From: an uncultured Halomicronema sp.
GTDB lineage: Bacteria; Cyanobacteriota; Cyanobacteriia; Phormidesmidales; Phormidesmidaceae
Assembly: GCA_937897665.1 (NCBI GenBank)
Contig: CALCPB010000032.1
Span: 1 to 5,143 of the forward strand
DNA: 5,143 bases
Direction of reading: 5' to 3'
In this document: one piece after another, positions 4,825-5,143 of the stretch
Position numbering within the stretch: the stretch's first letter is position 1
Layout: every line of letters begins with the position of its first letter
Position numbers and translations under genes: made by a program
Notes under the pieces: model-generated
Databases searched by the model: none
What the model was told of the DNA's origin: nothing
Seen by the model: the letters and a program-made list of their open reading frames with translations, nothing else

Positions 4825-5143
4825 TTTGACCTGACCCTAACGATGGAGGAAGGCGGGCCTAATCTGCACGGCTGGTTCGAATACAACCGTGATTTGTTTG
4901 CGGCCCCCACCATCAGCCGCATGACGGATCATCTCCAAACGCTCTTGTCAGGAGTTGTAACGCACCCTCAACAGCTTCTAAGCGAACTTCCCCTGTTAAC
5001 GACATCGGAACAGCATCAGCTGTTGGTGAATTGGAACCAGACTCAGACTGCGACGCCATCTAACTGCTGCCTGCATCATTTAATCGAAACTCAAGTCCCA
5101 CGCACCCCCGATGCGCTCGCCCTCGTCACGGCACAGACCCACC
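4327..5143 (+). pseudogene. NRPS remnant: C-terminal half of condensation domain and start of adenylation domain (3' open)
   Basis: An NRPS condensation domain forms the peptide bond between two carrier-bound residues. Here its C-terminal lobe (C5-C7 motifs, 4546-4725) is interrupted by TAG at 4822-4824. The same frame then continues without a stop for 319 bases: 'FDLTLTMEEGG' (from 4825), 'FEYNRDLF' (about 4879-4902), then the domain end and linker 'LPLLTTSEQHQLLVNWNQTQ' (about 4987-5046). After it comes 'LHHLIETQVPRTPDALAL' (about 5071-5124), the usual first residues of an AMP-binding adenylation domain. None of the A-domain specificity residues lies in the window. Without a start, the HHxxxDG motif or an uninterrupted frame, this end of the synthetase should be silent unless translation restarts downstream. 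GC is lower than in the transporter genes. Confidence 0.88.

Overview
The window looks like a piece of a cyanobacterial chromosome. Six exact copies of the octamer GCGATCGC (HIP1, typical of many cyanobacterial genomes) lie between 275 and 3986, and the proteins have a cyanobacterial flavour. Nothing seen here fixes the genus.

Layout. (1) 2-517: the C-terminal end of a large multi-helix membrane protein whose start lies upstream. (2) 518-2008: a lower-GC stretch holding one intact gene, a GNAT acetyltransferase (728-1363). It has a good ribosome binding site and a small perfect palindrome upstream. The gene is followed by about 645 bases of decayed DNA. This contains a minus-strand relic of a REP-associated tyrosine transposase (core 1551-1625), two REP-like GTAG-plus-hairpin elements in opposite orientation around it, a perfect 12-base direct repeat, and a worn copy of the 3' end of gene 1. 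A 42-codon minus-strand ORF (1860-1988) is of doubtful reality. (3) 2009-3658: an intact family 5 (peptide/nickel type) ABC substrate-binding lipoprotein. (4) 3649-4824: the cognate DppB/NikB-type permease, which starts inside the end of the binding-protein gene but is broken. After about 226 codons it switches in frame into the C-terminal half of a nonribosomal peptide synthetase (NRPS) condensation domain. (5) The condensation reading frame meets a TAG at 4822-4824, then continues open through the rest of the domain, the linker and the first residues of an adenylation domain to the window edge.

How it fits together. The binding protein and permease would have been the first two genes of an ABC importer operon. 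The permease has lost its EAA cytoplasmic loop and last helices, and the condensation domain has lost its N-terminal half with the HHxxxDG catalytic motif. The seam at about 4309-4335 coincides with a hand-counted GC drop from about 64% (4141-4320) to about 47% (4321-4500). The simplest reading is a deletion or rearrangement that joined a transporter operon to an NRPS gene, followed by or accompanied by a nonsense mutation. An assembly chimera is the main alternative. The most notable points are this transporter/NRPS seam and the transposase/REP graveyard between the GNAT and transporter genes. I see no convincing new functional system.
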